Source of the DNA: Liopterus haemorrhoidalis | Taxonomy: Eukaryota; Arthropoda; Insecta; Coleoptera; Dytiscidae | Length of the DNA: 64,000 bases | Assembly: GCA_963971575.1 (NCBI GenBank) | Contig: OZ020612.1 | Location: 35,381,916-35,445,915, forward strand | Reading direction: 5' to 3' | Shown here: piece after piece, positions 44,378 through 56,080 of the stretch | Layout: each line of letters begins with the position of its first letter | Numbering within the stretch: position 1 is the first letter of the stretch | Translations under genes and position numbers: made by a program | The notes under the pieces: model-generated | The model's database searches: none | The model's input: only the letters and a program-made list of their open reading frames with translations | Told to the model about the DNA's origin: nothing

Positions 44378-45762
44378 TTATATAAAAATTATTTTGAACT
44401 ACCCAATTTTGAATTGGGCCCCATATATCATACACTCAAGCCTGATTCGAACATTTTACAAATTTTCATAGATGGCTTTGAATCACATTATTTTTATATT
44501 TTTCGAAACAACGTAATTTTGAGGCTAGATGTATGCCAATTCATTTCTTCAAAAACTGACAATTTGTCGAGAAAAAATAAAAGGGGGGCCCATATCAGGA
44601 TCTTCCCTTCTAATAATATTTTAAACATTGTTGTACGTTACAATATTACGTATAAATTAAATTTACTATTTTTTTAATGATAAAATTTTATAGTTGTAGA
44701 TAAAATATTGTTTTTGCATATAATGACTATATTACACTCGGATGATTACAACTTCATCCTCGTGCAATTTAACCTACATTATATGCTTGTTAAATAAAAT
44801 AGTAATATTCTACCCAAGGAAGACTAATCTCTCACACCGTGTCTTGCATTTTAACCTCAATCTTATCAAATTCATTGATCTGAATGTTTTAAATGGCCAT
44901 TATACCATATATGACTAACGTGTATAGTGTACCATTCATCTTATTATAGGTGCAAAAAAAACAGTCCAGTCAATTCGTCATTGAGAAAAATACTTTCAGT
45001 TCTTTTTTTATTTAGGGCGTTTCAACTGAGTTTAACTATCATAACCACAGATATTAACAGTTCCTTGAAAGTGACAGCTAGACGTGATGTGTTTAGCATA
45101 TGTCACAAAATTTCTCATTTTTGTACTAAATTATATGTTTACAACGTATTTAGGTTGTTAGAAAAATTAGAAACTGTTAAAAATGTGTTAGAAATTTGAT
45201 CAAATTATTTTTAACACAGAAATATTTTCCATAATATTTTCTGACCTCTATAATTTCATTTAGAATAGAGCGGTCTTTTCTTCAGACACTAATATCAGGT
45301 GTCTATACTCGGTGTGAATTCAGATGACTGATGACTATTGAGAAAAGCGTATGGTTCAAGATTATCAGAATTAAGCGATGTTATTCATTCGAGAACTGAG
45401 GAAGAAATACGCTCTGTTTCAATTTCTTTTTGCCTCCCTACGTTAGAAGTTGAAATAATTTTATGTGAATATAGTCAAATATAACAAATGAAGATAAATC
45501 TGCGGACGTACGTAGGTACAAGTAGTTCAACTACGTTATTGGGAGATTACATATATGGGATTATTATGTTTGCAGAATTTTAAATAAAAATACCAGTGTT
45601 AGAGTTTTTAAATGATTTTGTATTTGGCCTAATATGATGTTGACTGTTCGGAGATGTATCAGTAACTGACAATGGTGCTAACATAGAGAACGGTTGCTAA
45701 CAAGAAGGATCGTTGTTCGTATTAACCAGATGGTTTATGACCAGATGGTTCTTTAGGGTAAA
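44378..45762. other. AT-rich unique sequence
   Basis: No gene, no repeat shared with the rest of the window. Open frames here (for example 44414-44677, 44927-45199) have no recognisable domain or family. Confidence 0.4.
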
Positions 45763-45960
45763 ATTGTTGGCCTCGGTAGCATAGAGGTAGCGCTCCTGCT
45801 TAACGAGCTAAAGGTCCCGGGGTTGAATCCCGGGCAAGGCATGGATGTTTGTGAGCCACAATGTAATTGGGAAATTAAGTACAGTTCTGTGGTTTATAAA
45901 AAAAAATCCCTTAAGTGAAGAAAAAGTACGTGCCTATTTGTAAAGTATAAAATTTGTAAA
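45763..45960 (+). mobile_element. tRNA-derived SINE, family G
   Basis: Head GGCCTCGGTAGCATAGAGGT (A box TAGCATAGAGG), CTGCTTAACGAGC and GGTTGAATCCC (B box, altered). The order and the TTAAC loop resemble tRNA-Val(AAC), but the anticodon stem is only partly paired. The body ATGGATGTTTGTGAGCCACA is shared with the SINE at 15484, and an A-rich stretch follows. Confidence 0.75.
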
Positions 45961-47187
45961 ATAACTAAGGTTGTAAAATAAATGGAATTGTAAAAATACT
46001 TATATAAATATGTTAAACTCGAAGGAAATTAGTAATAAAAAAATTATATTAGATGGGTCATAAACCAACTGCCGCCACACATAGAACTGTGTAAAATAGA
46101 GATACATGTAGTTGTTTCTTGGTTCCCAATATATCGATCGGTGATCTGAATTCTCACCGAGTTTACCTAACTTTCTTTTATTCTGGTGTTTCAATATCCA
46201 GGCTATTAACACCAGTACATAGTAAATATAATATGTATAGTTTAGTTTACATTCCATCATATATAATAAACTGATACATATAACACATATTCATACATGT
46301 AAATGACAGAATTATACTAAAAAAAAAAAACAATATATGGCTCATTAACAAAAGGGTACGTTTAAAAACCACTGGATGGTTAATAGTATATTAAACCACA
46401 AGTGTTTCCCACGACGCCTTATGTAACGAGTTTTTATACTATTTTTGCTATTTTACTTTTTCATAACTTTTAAAATAATAAATTTGCATTATACAGAGCG
46501 ATCATTAAATCTTGACCGTTATGCAATACTTGACAGAAACATTTAGTTATCAAACTTATTTCCAAAGACATGTACACCTAGGCGTACATTCTATTTTTAT
46601 TACCTTATACGAATTGATTATTAAATGTACACTATTTTTCTTTATTCGCCAATGAGTTAGGAACACATATTTTCGTTTTTCCTCGGGTGAGTTCGGACAA
46701 ACGAAGTAATCTGTTTGGTTCTTTGTTAAATTGGGATTTTCAACTGTGAATTAGAATAAAGCTTAGATATTTTTAAACTCATTGTTTACTGTTATGTAAC
46801 GGACAAGAAATAATGATCGAACGGTATAATCAAACATCATCCCCGATTAGGAAATTTGGTATATGAATGTAGCGGTAGACCGGACTGGTTTTAAGTTTTT
46901 CATGATAGCTATCAATTTTTGTATTGCATATTCGTAGGTTATTGTTTCAATTTTATGAAATAAAATGTTAAGTGACATAATGAAACCCATTTCAACACTC
47001 AACTCAGTTTCATAAAGACTCTCTTAGGAATGCAAAATAGAAGAAAATATAATTAATAATGTACATTAACCTTCATTTCTCTTTAATATAGGTTTACTAA
47101 GGTGTGAAACGATTTATAACGATTAGGGCGGTGGCATTATTCAGAAATGCGTTTGGTAAGCGAAGCAGAGTACATATTACAGGGATA
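45961..47187. other. AT-rich unique sequence
   Basis: AGATGGGTCATAAACCAACTG at 46052 is roughly the inverse of CAGATGGTTTATGACCAGATGG at 45726, so the SINE sits between weak inverted repeats. No gene recognised. Confidence 0.4.
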
Positions 47188-47299
47188 GGGATGTTCCGAT
47201 ACTACTGATACGATACCAGTATCGATATTTTTCATTCGATATCGCAATTTTAGTATGATACTAATCTTCCGATACTTTACTAATATCAGTACATTTGAC

Positions 47300-47552
47300 C
47301 CAGTATCGTATTGAATCTTTTTTTCCCAATCCGCTACTGGTTTGGGACGATATGAAGACAGTCTTCCCTAACTTATATAAAATTGCTCAGAAATTCTTGT
47401 CTGTAGTAGCGAAGTCAGTTCCTTCAGAGCGCTTATTTTCTAAAGCAGGAGCCACTGTATGCAGAGACAGAAATAGGCTTATGGGCAAAAGGATTACTAA
47501 ACTGCTTTTTCTCGGTGCTTGCAGTGAAGAAGAGTGGAGTGTTTTTTTTTAA
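47300..47552 (+). pseudogene. hAT transposase dimerisation tail (ZBED-like)
   Basis: The frame reads IESFFPNPLLVWDDMKTVFP, NLYKIAQKFLSVVAKSVPSE and RLFSKAGATVCRDRNRLMGK, with LLFLGAC and a stop at 47550-47552. S-V-P-S-E-R-L-F-S-x-A-G is the signature of the hAT C-terminal dimerisation region in Ac/ZBED-type transposases. The zinc finger and RNase H-like catalytic domain are missing, so only the last 75-80 residues of some 600 remain. The frame is open, but it starts directly after the TATCG-rich left end, showing a large internal deletion. Confidence 0.88.
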
Positions 47553-47682
47553 CAATCACTCAGACTTATAGGCGCCATTGCCTTACCATTTTTTAATACT
47601 TACACACACTTTCAAAGGTGCACACGACTGAAATCAAAATTTCCTCTTAGTTTGTTTTTACAAAAGTGAACATCATATATAG

Positions 47683-47968
47683 CAGGGGTCTCCAAACTTT
47701 TTGGAGGCGGGCCACATTAAATAAATGGCGGGCCGGACAACTTGAATTCAGATAGGCCCTTGGAGCTTGATTTTAAAAGCAAGCTTAATAATAATGTTGA
47801 TATTATTAATAAAAATAATAATTTTAAGGATTGGATATTATTTAGATATAGTTATGTTTTATTTTGCGATTTTCTGATTATTTAAATTGCTGTTTTCATG
47901 CGAGTAAACTTTTTTTTAAATTTCCACGAGCCGGATTTGTCCCGCGGGCCGTAGATTGGACACCCCTG
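47683..47968. mobile_element. hAT MITE next to MITE C
   Basis: Ends CAGGGGTCTCCAAACTTTTT and GATTGGACACCCCTG; flanks ATATATAG and ATATATGG match at 7 of 8 bases. GCGGGCC motifs lie at both ends. Absent from the second copy of the host element. Confidence 0.9.
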
Positions 47969-47975
47969 ATATATG

Positions 47976-48416
47976 GGCAATTCCAAACGTTTAGGCGGAA
48001 CTAGATTATGAAATCTAGTTATTTTTATCTATTAATACGGACTTTTGGTCATTTTGTTTTGTAAATCCCCTTTGCAATAGCTTTGTAAATCATACTCACA
48101 TTGCAAATTCTAGATTAAATTGATTGTCATTATAAAATGTACTTTTCATTGCATTTTAATTTTTTGTCATTCTCAATAAAAATTTCCCATTTATTTATTT
48201 GTTTTGTCTTCAAAATATGTAAAAAAGTATTAAAATGTTTAATAAATGTCCTTCGTTTCCATGGGTTCACTCACAGAACAGTCACTGTTGGAATTTTAAA
48301 TTTTCACATACCAACCTGAAAAATGAAATTACCCAAGCAAGGTCCGTTCAGGTGACTCGTGACAACCTAGAAAAACGAAATTCCTATTTAGTTCCACTTA
48401 AACGTTTGGAATAGCC
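47976..48416 (+). mobile_element. MITE family C, copy 4 (best full-length)
   Basis: Left end GGCAATTCCAAACGTTTAGG and right end TAAACGTTTGGAATAGCC are inverted repeats continuing through GGAACTA/TAGTTCC. Hallmarks: GAAATCTAG, GGACTTTTGGTCATTTTGTT, GTCTTCAAAATATGTA, TTCGTTTCCATGG. 441 bp, non-coding. Other copies are listed at 11893, 49613, 51181, 57421 and 58857, and within repeat D. Confidence 0.92.
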
Positions 48417-48630
48417 TTTATACTTTAATCTATTTATTATTGTAAAACAATTTAATTGTTATTATAAGAATAAAATGTTTTTTACGTTTTATAGAAAATA
48501 CATTCTTTTTTCCTTTGGATACTTGATAATATCAATATTTTGTTTCGATACGATACCGGTATCGATACTTTTTATTCGATATTATCGATGCCCAAATATC
48601 GATACTTTCTCAGTATCTCATATCCCTATC

Positions 48631-49497
48631 CGTAAGGATAAGAAAAGTGAACTTCACTTTTTTTAACCTTGCGGCCTAAGCGGCTTGCCTAGAGACGATC
48701 TGTGTAAATAGAAGTCGAAGGAAGAGGAATATCGTGGGAAGAAATAAAGCAAGTTGCTAGAAACTGGATTAGATAGAGAAATCTTGTCGGCGCTTTATAT
48801 TCCATTTGGAAGCTTTAGGAATACTATGTACATTATGTATAAGTAATTAACTGTGACTTCTATCACAGATTTATGTGGGAGTTAGCGGTTATTGCTGGTT
48901 AACAGGTACTGTAACTATTATATTATATGTAAATTCATTCTGGTAGCTTTCATTTGCTTCTTGTACTGTACATATAATGGTTACACGAGAGTCAGGCTAG
49001 AATTATTGAATGATTAATATTTTTTAGTATTTTATTTTAAATATATTCAAAGTAGTTTCTCAGACGAACCCAGAACATTTTTTTGTAGCTCAAAAAATAT
49101 CCAAATGTTGCACATTGCCAAATCAGCTTGGTTATTGTTGGAGCTCCCCATCTTTATAATCCATACACAGTGTTTCTTCTCGAGAATTTCTCGAGAAAAA
49201 GTTATAATTCTCATTTTTTATTTCTCGAGAAATGTAAAATTTTCTCGACGCCACGTTAAACGCATTGTGCTTTTAAAAAACTATTTTAAATAAATATAAT
49301 GTTTAGTGAGTAATGACAATAATAGTTATTATTATTAATTTCTTAATTTCTTGAAAATTTCTGTATACATATGTATTTTCAATTAACATGTAATTACGTG
49401 TCGTTTTCATAATCATTTTTAAATCTCCGTTATCCATTTGTTCTAATATTATTTAAATCAATACTTCAGTACTTTAAAGTTGACTATAATTTTAATT
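48631..49497. other. AT-rich sequence between the two hAT copies
   Basis: No gene. At 49176-49250 TTCTCGAGAA occurs three times (TTCTCGAGAATTTCTCGAG and TTTCTCGAGAAATG), a palindrome-rich spot. Confidence 0.4.
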
Positions 49498-50243
49498 GCC
49501 TTACCATTCCTTACCATTGCCTCACCATTTTTTAATACCAACCTGACATACAATTTCAAAGGTGCAAACTACTGAAATCAAAATTTCCTCTTAGTTTGTT
49601 TTTACAATAGTGGCGGAACTAGATTTTGATATCTAGTAATTTTTATCTATTAATTCGGACTTTTGGTCATTTTGTTTAAGCTTTGTAAATCATACTCACA
49701 TTGCAAATTCTAGATTAAATTGATTGTCATTATAAAATGTCCTTTTCATTGCATTTTAATTTTTTGTCACTCTTAATAAAAACTTCCAATTTATTGTCTT
49801 GTCTTGTCTTTAAGTTTTGTCTTCAAAATATGTAAAAAAGCATTTATAAAAATAAATGTATTTTGTTTCTATGGTTTCAATCACAGAACAGTTTCACTGT
49901 TGGAATTTTAAATTTTCACATACCAATCTGAAAAATTAAATAACCCAAACAAGGTCCGTTCTCGTGACTCGTGACAACCTAAAAGAACGAAATTCCGATC
50001 TAGTTCTGCCTAAACGTTTGGAATAGCCTTTATACTTTAATTTATTTAATATTGTAAAACAATTAAATTGCTATTATAAGAATAAAATGTTTTTTACGTT
50101 TTGTAGAAAATATATTCATGATTCCTTTCGATACTTGAAATATCGATATTTTGTTTCGATACGAAACCGGTATCGATACTTTTTATTCGATATTATCGAT
50201 ACCCAAATATCGATACTTTCTCAGTATCGCATATCCCTATTCG
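49498..50243 (+). mobile_element. hAT element, copy 2 (right part)
   Basis: TTTCAAAGGTGCAAACTACT and AAATTTCCTCTTAGTTTG match 47612-47660; after MITE C it continues ATTGTAAAACAATT and TATTATAAGAATAAAATGT as in copy 1 and ends CAGTATCGCATATCCCTAT. The left part with transposase is missing. Confidence 0.82.
49613..50033 (+). mobile_element. MITE family C, copy 5
   Basis: Starts within the left terminal repeat (GCGGAACTAGATTTTGATAT) and ends TAAACGTTTGGAATAGCC. It sits at the same position of the hAT element as copy 4. Confidence 0.9.
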
Positions 50244-50969
50244 GGAAATGGGGTAAATGAAAAAGAGTACGGATTGACGAGTGTACGTAATGCAGGCGTG
50301 TCTGTACTTTATAGTAGAAAAATGTCAAACTTATTTTAAGCAACATAATTCTTAAAGAAAGAAGAAAACTACAACTTTTGGCACAACACAATAATGACTA
50401 TTTGCTCTTAAAGAAGAAAATTTATGTATTTCACAAAGAATAAAAATAATCGAAAATGGTGTTAATCGAGTTTTAGTCAAGTCATAAATATGGATTAGGT
50501 CAAGTCAGATTACATGGCATTAGTCCAATTTGGTAAATTATGTAATTTCTATTTAATTGATTTTTTCAACTTGTATTTTAATTCAAAACTAGCCTGAATA
50601 TTTAACAAATTTCAAAATTACGCCATAAACTTTATAGTGATAAAAATTTGGATGGCATCACGGATATTTCATCGTATCATTAATAACAAATTATTAGTTG
50701 GCACGCGACAATTTTTTGTAGCAAGTGGCACACTGGAGAAAGGTGAAGTCACTTAAGACACTTTTGATTAATTGTAAGAGGAAACATTTTATAGATCTGC
50801 GTGGAGGTACTCAGATTAATTTTTAAGAAAATTAATTACGATTTTTTACTACTTCCTTCTTTCCGTTTCAGTTTAAAAACCATTAGAAAGATTTTATTTA
50901 ATAGGTATAATTAAGTTTTTAAAAAGTTTGTGTCATTTCGTTTGGACACATGCTTCGGAGTTCCATATA
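50244..50969. other. AT-rich unique sequence
   Basis: Nothing recognised. Confidence 0.4.
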
Positions 50970-51095
50970 CAGTAGGACCTTCATTTATCGCACTTCCGTA
51001 TATCGAATTTCTCTGTATAGTAAAGTTCTCGTTAGACCTTAAGTACATAAGAAAACTGTTTCTGTATATCGAATAAAATTTCAGTACTTCGATTT
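50970..51095 (+). mobile_element. Repeat J (pogo/Tigger-like end), copy 2
   Basis: CAGTAGGACCTTCATTTATC is followed by repeated GTATATCGAA/TCTCTGTATA motifs and AGAAAACTGTTTCTGTATAT, shared with the inverted copy at 33308-33455. Confidence 0.55.
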
Positions 51096-51180
51096 TTTTT
51101 TTTTTAATTTTTCAGTATTTTATTTTTCCATATTTTATTTTAATATACTTTTTATTTACATACATAGTTCATAATTATAC

Positions 51181-51500
51181 GCTTTCCAAACGTTTAAAAG
51201 GAACTGGATTTTGAAATCTAGTACCTCTTATCAATTGAAACAGGCTTTTGGTCAATTTGTTTAAACTTTGTAAATCATACTTACACTGAATGTTTTTAGG
51301 TTACGGTTCATTAAATTTTGAATACAGTTGTTTCATTTCTTAAATTTTTGTATCTTCAAAAACTAAGAAATGTGTAATTTATTTTTATAATAAATATCAC
51401 TTAATAATAAATGCCAACATCAAACATGAAATCACCTAGACAAGCTCAGTTTTCGAGACAACTTAATGAAAAAAAACTTCCGTTTAGTTCCACTTAAACC
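51181..51500 (+). mobile_element. MITE family C, copy 6
   Basis: CTTTCCAAACGTTTAAAAGG, GAACTGGATTTTGAAATCTA at the left and CCGTTTAGTTCCACTTAAAC at the right; an internal deletion shortens it to about 320 bp. Confidence 0.85.
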
Positions 51501-51557
51501 AATGAAATGAACTATAATTGCGTTGATTGAAGGAATCCTTAAACCTTCTAAACAAGA

Positions 51558-51713
51558 ATGTTGGCTGCGTTTGATAAAATACGTCGTGGTCATCAATTTT
51601 CTGAAAATGTTCCTGACGATATATTGTTGGGCTCCATAAATGCGAACAAATTAACGAAGAAATTAAAAACAAATGTAAATTATATATGTATACATAATGA
51701 GTTGTCAAGGTAG
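51558..51713 (+). CDS. Unassigned short open frame with a splice-donor-like end
   Basis: ATG at 51558 opens 51 codons: MLAAFDKIRRGHQFSENV, PDDILLGSINANKLTKKLKT and NVNYICIHNELSR, then TAG. The last codons overlap TCAAG-GTAGGTAATT, a good donor site, so this could be an exon end; a possible acceptor CTTCTAAACAAG lies directly upstream. The mixed charged/hydrophobic composition is less biased than neighbouring AT-rich frames. I do not recognise it. It lies 58 bp after a MITE C copy. It may equally be chance or a transposon scrap. Confidence 0.25.
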   Translation: MLAAFDKIRRGHQFSENVPDDILLGSINANKLTKKLKTNVNYICIHNELSR

Positions 51714-53082
51714 GTAATTTGTATAATATATTTTTTAAATAAATACCTATATACTTTTTTTTAAACTGTAATTTTAAATCATACTCACTGAATTCATATT
51801 CACCTAAGTTTATACGAATGACCATTTTTTTATTATGTACCAACATACATACATCTTTGGTAGGGTTGTACGGGTTGCCGACATAAATATTGCAACTAAA
51901 TACAGCTGACCGGTTTCGAAATCTTTTATTTATCTTTCAGAGCTGATTTAGAAAATTAAGATCCCTGTTCGGTGATTAAAAAATTTTAGTCAATGTTTGC
52001 TAATGAAAATAAATTGAACATCAGTAGATAAAATACATATAAACGCTTTCTAGCGTTTATAGTAATATGAATTAGCACTCAGATCCAAGCACAAACGAGC
52101 ATTTATTACTACGTATTAAACACGTTACAATCATATTATAATTGCTATATCGTAACATATTACAAGAGACGACCAACAACTAGTCCTGATCCTAACACGG
52201 TCATCCTGATATTGCCGCGGCATCATCTAATTTTACCTCTAAAATAAAACAACTTGCTAGTCTAACATGAATGTCCAGATCTTACCATGTCTTCGCGGTA
52301 TCCTCAGGTTTTAATAATATCTAGAGTTCCACCAAACTCTCTGACTATACATAGTTCTACCAAGCTCGTTCCACTGAACTCCTGGATGTAAATAGAGCAA
52401 TTTGAGCGCAAAACTATGAATTATTCATATAATTATTCATATTTGAACTTTCGCAAAATCAACTATGAATTAGTACCAATTAGTAAAAATATTTATTTGC
52501 TTAAATAGAACATTCCAGAAGAAATGTAAAAATCGTGATCTGCAAGCTTAGAGACTGTTTGTTATTATTCCTTTTCTCTACCGCGAATTCAGTGACTAGA
52601 TCAACAAGCTCAGATAGTAACTATTTACCAGTTTTTATCATTACAGGTTGTCGACAGTACCCAACAAGCTCAGTGACTGTCGCTGCTCTACACCAGTGCC
52701 TTATCATCCTGCACTAACCTCATCATTACCATTGCACAGCATGTCTTGTGGTACTCAACCGGCTATCAATTCTCAACTAAACTATCTATTTGCCGTTCCG
52801 ATCTCAGTAATCTGTCGTTAATTTTTTCCAATAAATGATCAAATTCAAAACTTAAATCTCGAAACTCAGTTCTTAGTTATTAAATCTCAAACATCAAAAC
52901 TAGAATTTAATGTTTTAGGGCTCAAGTCTTAGAACACAAATATTCGATCTCAAATATGAAATAATATCATATCTTAAGTCATAAACTCAAGTTATTGATA
53001 TCAAATATCAAATCTCAAACTATCCAGAGTTCCGCCCGTTTTCATAACATAATGTTAGTTTTGCCCGACTCCTTGAGGTTCC
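51714..53082. other. AT-rich stretch without a gene
   Basis: From about 52810 to 53030 the text repeats AAATCTCAAA/TCTCAAATAT-like motifs (a low-complexity run leading into the minisatellite). No domain in the open frame at 52535-52717. Confidence 0.4.
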
Positions 53083-53345
53083 TGACCATCCAGAGTTCGC
53101 CTGAACTCTCTGAGGTCCCTGACCATCCAGAGTTCCTCTGAACTCCTTGAGGTCCCTGACCATCCAGAGCCAAACAAACAATCACAACTCCCTGAGGTTC
53201 CTGACCATCCAGAGTTTCCCTGAACTCCTTGAGGTCCCTGACCATCCAGAGCCAAACAAAACAATCACAACTCCTTGAGGTCCCTGACCATCCAGAGTTC
53301 CTCTGCACCCCTTGAGGTCCCTGACCATCCAGAGCCAAACAAAAT
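53083..53345. repeat. Minisatellite with two unit types
   Basis: CTGACCATCCAGAG occurs seven times, at intervals of about 37 bp when followed by TTCCTCTGAACTCCTTGAGG and about 45-46 bp when followed by CCAAACAAAACAATCACAAC. The order is short, short, long, short, long, short, long. Open frames across it on the minus strand (LDGQGPQGVQ, CDCFVWLWMV) come from the repeat. Confidence 0.9.
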
Positions 53346-53542
53346 AAACACTTCCCATTAATTACCCACAACCCGTAACCTGTTAATTATCCGCTTATTA
53401 CCCGCTACCTATAAATTACCCGCTACTCGTTAACTACCCGCTACCCGCTAATAGGTAAAAATTAAAACATAGAAAAATAAGGGTAGGTTCGTTATGTAAT
53501 ATGTATGGGTAGCGGATGCCCGGGTACCCTTCGTCATTCCTT
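53346..53542 (-). repeat. Array of GGGTA-type motifs, second locus of element I
   Basis: Minus-strand GGGTAGCGGGTAGTTAACG, GGGTAATTTATAGGTAGCGG and similar, as at both ends of the insertion at 21541-22604; the right end CCGGGTACCCTTCGTCATTC resembles that of the insertion. Repeat B is not present here. Confidence 0.65.
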
Positions 53543-53819
53543 ATAATCACGCATCGCCATGAATTATACAAGTAAAACAAAACAATGTAATTTAACCTAT
53601 TATTCGAAACTAAATCAAATTAACACAAGAGAATGTATGTTATTAAATTTAAACAATAAACCGATTGTTAATTAAATTTTAATATAAATTTGTGATTACT
53701 TATTTTTATAATAATAAATGTTCAAATAAGCTACCGTTCTGTAATAAACAATATCCCATTCTGTTATAATAAGAATTACGTACATTGGTTAGCTGCCTAT
53801 CTGTTATAGAGGCGCATAT
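53543..53819. other. AT-rich sequence
   Basis: No gene or repeat recognised. Confidence 0.35.
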
Positions 53820-54298
53820 TTTAAAAATTGTATTCGTTGGACACCCGTCATGTTGGAACCAGAACTCCTGATTTCGATTAGCGACTATAACATCTAAGTA
53901 TACCTCGGAATTTAATTGCTCAAACTAATGCATGGATTTTTTAGAGCCCAATATCTGTTATGTTGAATATTAGGTTCATTATTTAAAGTAAATGTACATT
54001 CATCTGTGAAACAAATTGACGATAAAAAAATCTGTGGTGATTAACACGTTCTTGTATGTCTTCACAGAATATTTGTCTACTTTCTTCATCAAATGGTAAT
54101 AATTCTTGATGGCATTGCATTTTATAGGGGTGATCCTCATGCTTCTTTAAAATTTTCCAAACTACCACATTACAAAATACCACATTCTGAAGCAATGCAT
54201 CTTGTACTCAGTGTAGGATTTCCGTCTAAAATTTCTATCACAATATCTTCAAGATTGTTTCTATCGTCATTGTTTCTTCGATTTTCTAATAAATAACC
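53820..54298 (-). pseudogene. Tc1/mariner-superfamily transposase remnant
   Basis: Minus-strand pieces in order: LENRRNNDDRNNLEDIVIEI and LDGNPTLSTRCIASECGI, then in the next frame VVWKILKKHEDHPYKMQCHQ, ELLPFDEESRQIFCEDIQER, then FTDECTFTLNNEPNIQHNRY (first catalytic Asp in the FTDE block) and EFWFQHDGCPTNTIF (second Asp in QHDGCP). The HPYK-Q--QEL block also occurs in the element at 42290, so both belong to related groups. The third acidic block and C-terminus are missing. At least two frameshifts and several stops. No TIRs recognised. Confidence 0.82.
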
Positions 54299-54434
54299 CT
54301 AATAAGATTTAAAAATGTATTAAATCACCTAAATTTACTTTACCTGAAATGCTTTCCGTATTTTCAAATTTGGCTATTAAACGGCTTATTGTCGATGGAG
54401 ATGAAATAGGAATTTAGGATTAAATTTTACAGAC

Positions 54435-54598
54435 AATCAGACCAATTCTGTAACTCAGTTACTATGATCATAGGAACTATATTTGTCTCTATGAGCAAGG
54501 TCAGTTACTATAATGAATGAAAGTCATTGTACTTTTTATAATATTTTATCTTGTAGTAACGTTACTACACAGTAAATTTTTACAGAATTGATCTGATT
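54435..54598 (-). mobile_element. MITE family F, copy 2
   Basis: AATCAGACCAATTCTGTAAC to TTACAGAATTGATCTGATT, the inverted counterpart of 1703-1866 with about the same length. Confidence 0.75.
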
Positions 54599-55726
54599 AT
54601 ATATCACACACTCTACGTATTGCCACTGTAAAACGTTTTTACAATGAACACTCTTTTTACAAAGGAATACATTATTTTGGTGATTAAGTGCAAGTCTTAC
54701 AAATAAAACTATATTATTTTATTTTACCTGTCTAATTCATGGCGATACGTGATTACTTAAAAAACAAATTCATTGCGAATTTCCCACGTTTCGTAGTAAA
54801 AGAAATAAAAAAACTGAAAACATCCAAATCGATTGTATAAATTTTCGGTATCATTAAAAGCGGATAAAAGTTTTCTTTCGATTGATACCATTACGGAACT
54901 TGTAACTGAATATGGGAACCAGCAATCGCAAACATGTAGATTTTAATGTTACTCTCCTATGTTCTGGGGTAAAAACTCTGAATCCATAGATGTATGTATA
55001 TATGAACCCCTTGGATAGTTGTCGCCAATTTCAAAACACGTTACAGAAATTCCGTGATGCCAAAAAGGTTGAGAAACACTGTCTTACAGTACATCTTATT
55101 TAAGATAATTCACAGTGAACAATTAATAGTATGTAATAAATTATGATTTTGTCATTCAAATGCGTCAGAGCGGAAACAATAATTGAGGCAATTTCGAAAT
55201 ATACAGGAATGTGTTCAATTTACATATTATTAAAGCAGAAAGTTGTTACTTTCATAAAACAAAATCCAAGGTAGCTGTTAAATTATATTAAATTTCGGCA
55301 AGTACATTTTACAAGAGCAATATAACACGCACATAAAATTAATTTTGGATATAAAAATTTGTTCAGAACAATTAAATTCAAAATGCAATCCGCCAACGGT
55401 CGTATGTTCGTAACTTTTTACCAGAATCATGTCTTATCTTTTTATAGAATTGCCAGGATTTCAAAGTAGAGTTTGGGAAGAATCGGTCTTTTTGAATCCC
55501 ACAAGTCCAATTCGGGTCTACGATTATTTTACGGGTCCGAGTGCGTTATTCCTCGGTTTATTGGGGTCACGTGTTTCCTTTTTAATGATAGCAGAGGGCT
55601 TTTGCTAGACAAAATGATCAAAAACCTCGTTTAATCGACATAAATTACTAGTTGTCAAAATCAAGTTCCGTTTAAAGCAAAGAAACAAGCAATACATATA
55701 ATTTAAATATAGTCAGGTGTCTAAAT
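54599..55726. other. AT-rich stretch with a hAT MITE end
   Basis: At 55061-55081 CAAAAAGGTTGAGAAACACTG is a hAT right end; its left partner was not found, but GAACCCCTTGGATAGTTGTC just before is GC-richer. The rest shows no gene. Confidence 0.45.
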
Positions 55727-56080
55727 CAGGGGTAAGCAACGGGCAGCCCGTGGGACGGATACAGCCCGCTGAACGATTTTATGATGCCATCCGAACGATT
55801 TTATGCCACCCACCAATAACTAAATTTAATGTTTACTATTCTTATTTAGCGTAAATAACATATTATTTCCGCACTGCTTTAGGCTTCTTACACTATAGGC
55901 GTATTCATGTCGGCGTAAATACGTGTAAACTGACATAAACAAGAACATAAGATTGTAAAAAAAAGAAATTAAAAAGTATGGCTAGCCAAACAAAAAAAAA
56001 AAAAAATGTTACTAAATGTAGCCCGCAAGGTAAAAAGAAAAATAAATGCTACAAAATACAGCCCGCGAGGTAAATATGGG
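55727..56080 (+). mobile_element. hAT-type MITE, right end undefined
   Basis: Starts CAGGGGTAAGCAACGGGCAG; CAGCCCG occurs at 55745, 55764, about 56020 and 56060, near both presumed ends, as in other hAT MITEs. No matching right terminus or duplication was identified. Confidence 0.5.

Larger units (their letters stand above)
47188..48630 (+). mobile_element. hAT element, copy 1, with two nested MITEs
   Basis: Left end ATAGGGATGTTCCGATACTA with repeated GATA-CG-TATCG motifs; right end TCTCAGTATCTCATATCCCT and the same TATCGATA motifs inverted. A transposase tail (47300-47552) lies near the left end. A hAT MITE and MITE C are nested downstream. A second copy of the right part is at 49498-50243. 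Edges are approximate; target duplication not found. Confidence 0.75.

Noticed and set aside
45763..45835. tRNA gene, Val-like
   Set aside because: The A and B boxes are near canonical, but the anticodon stem is mostly unpaired, the T loop is altered and a SINE body with A-rich tail follows.
53083..53345. CRISPR-like array
   Set aside because: The regularly spaced CTGACCATCCAGAG looked repeat-spacer-like, but the 'spacers' are only two recurring sequences, and the genome is eukaryotic. It is a minisatellite.
53042..53371. 109-residue protein with LDGQGPQGV repeats
   Set aside because: It is open only because unit lengths keep the frame part of the time; a second frame shows the same repeats.
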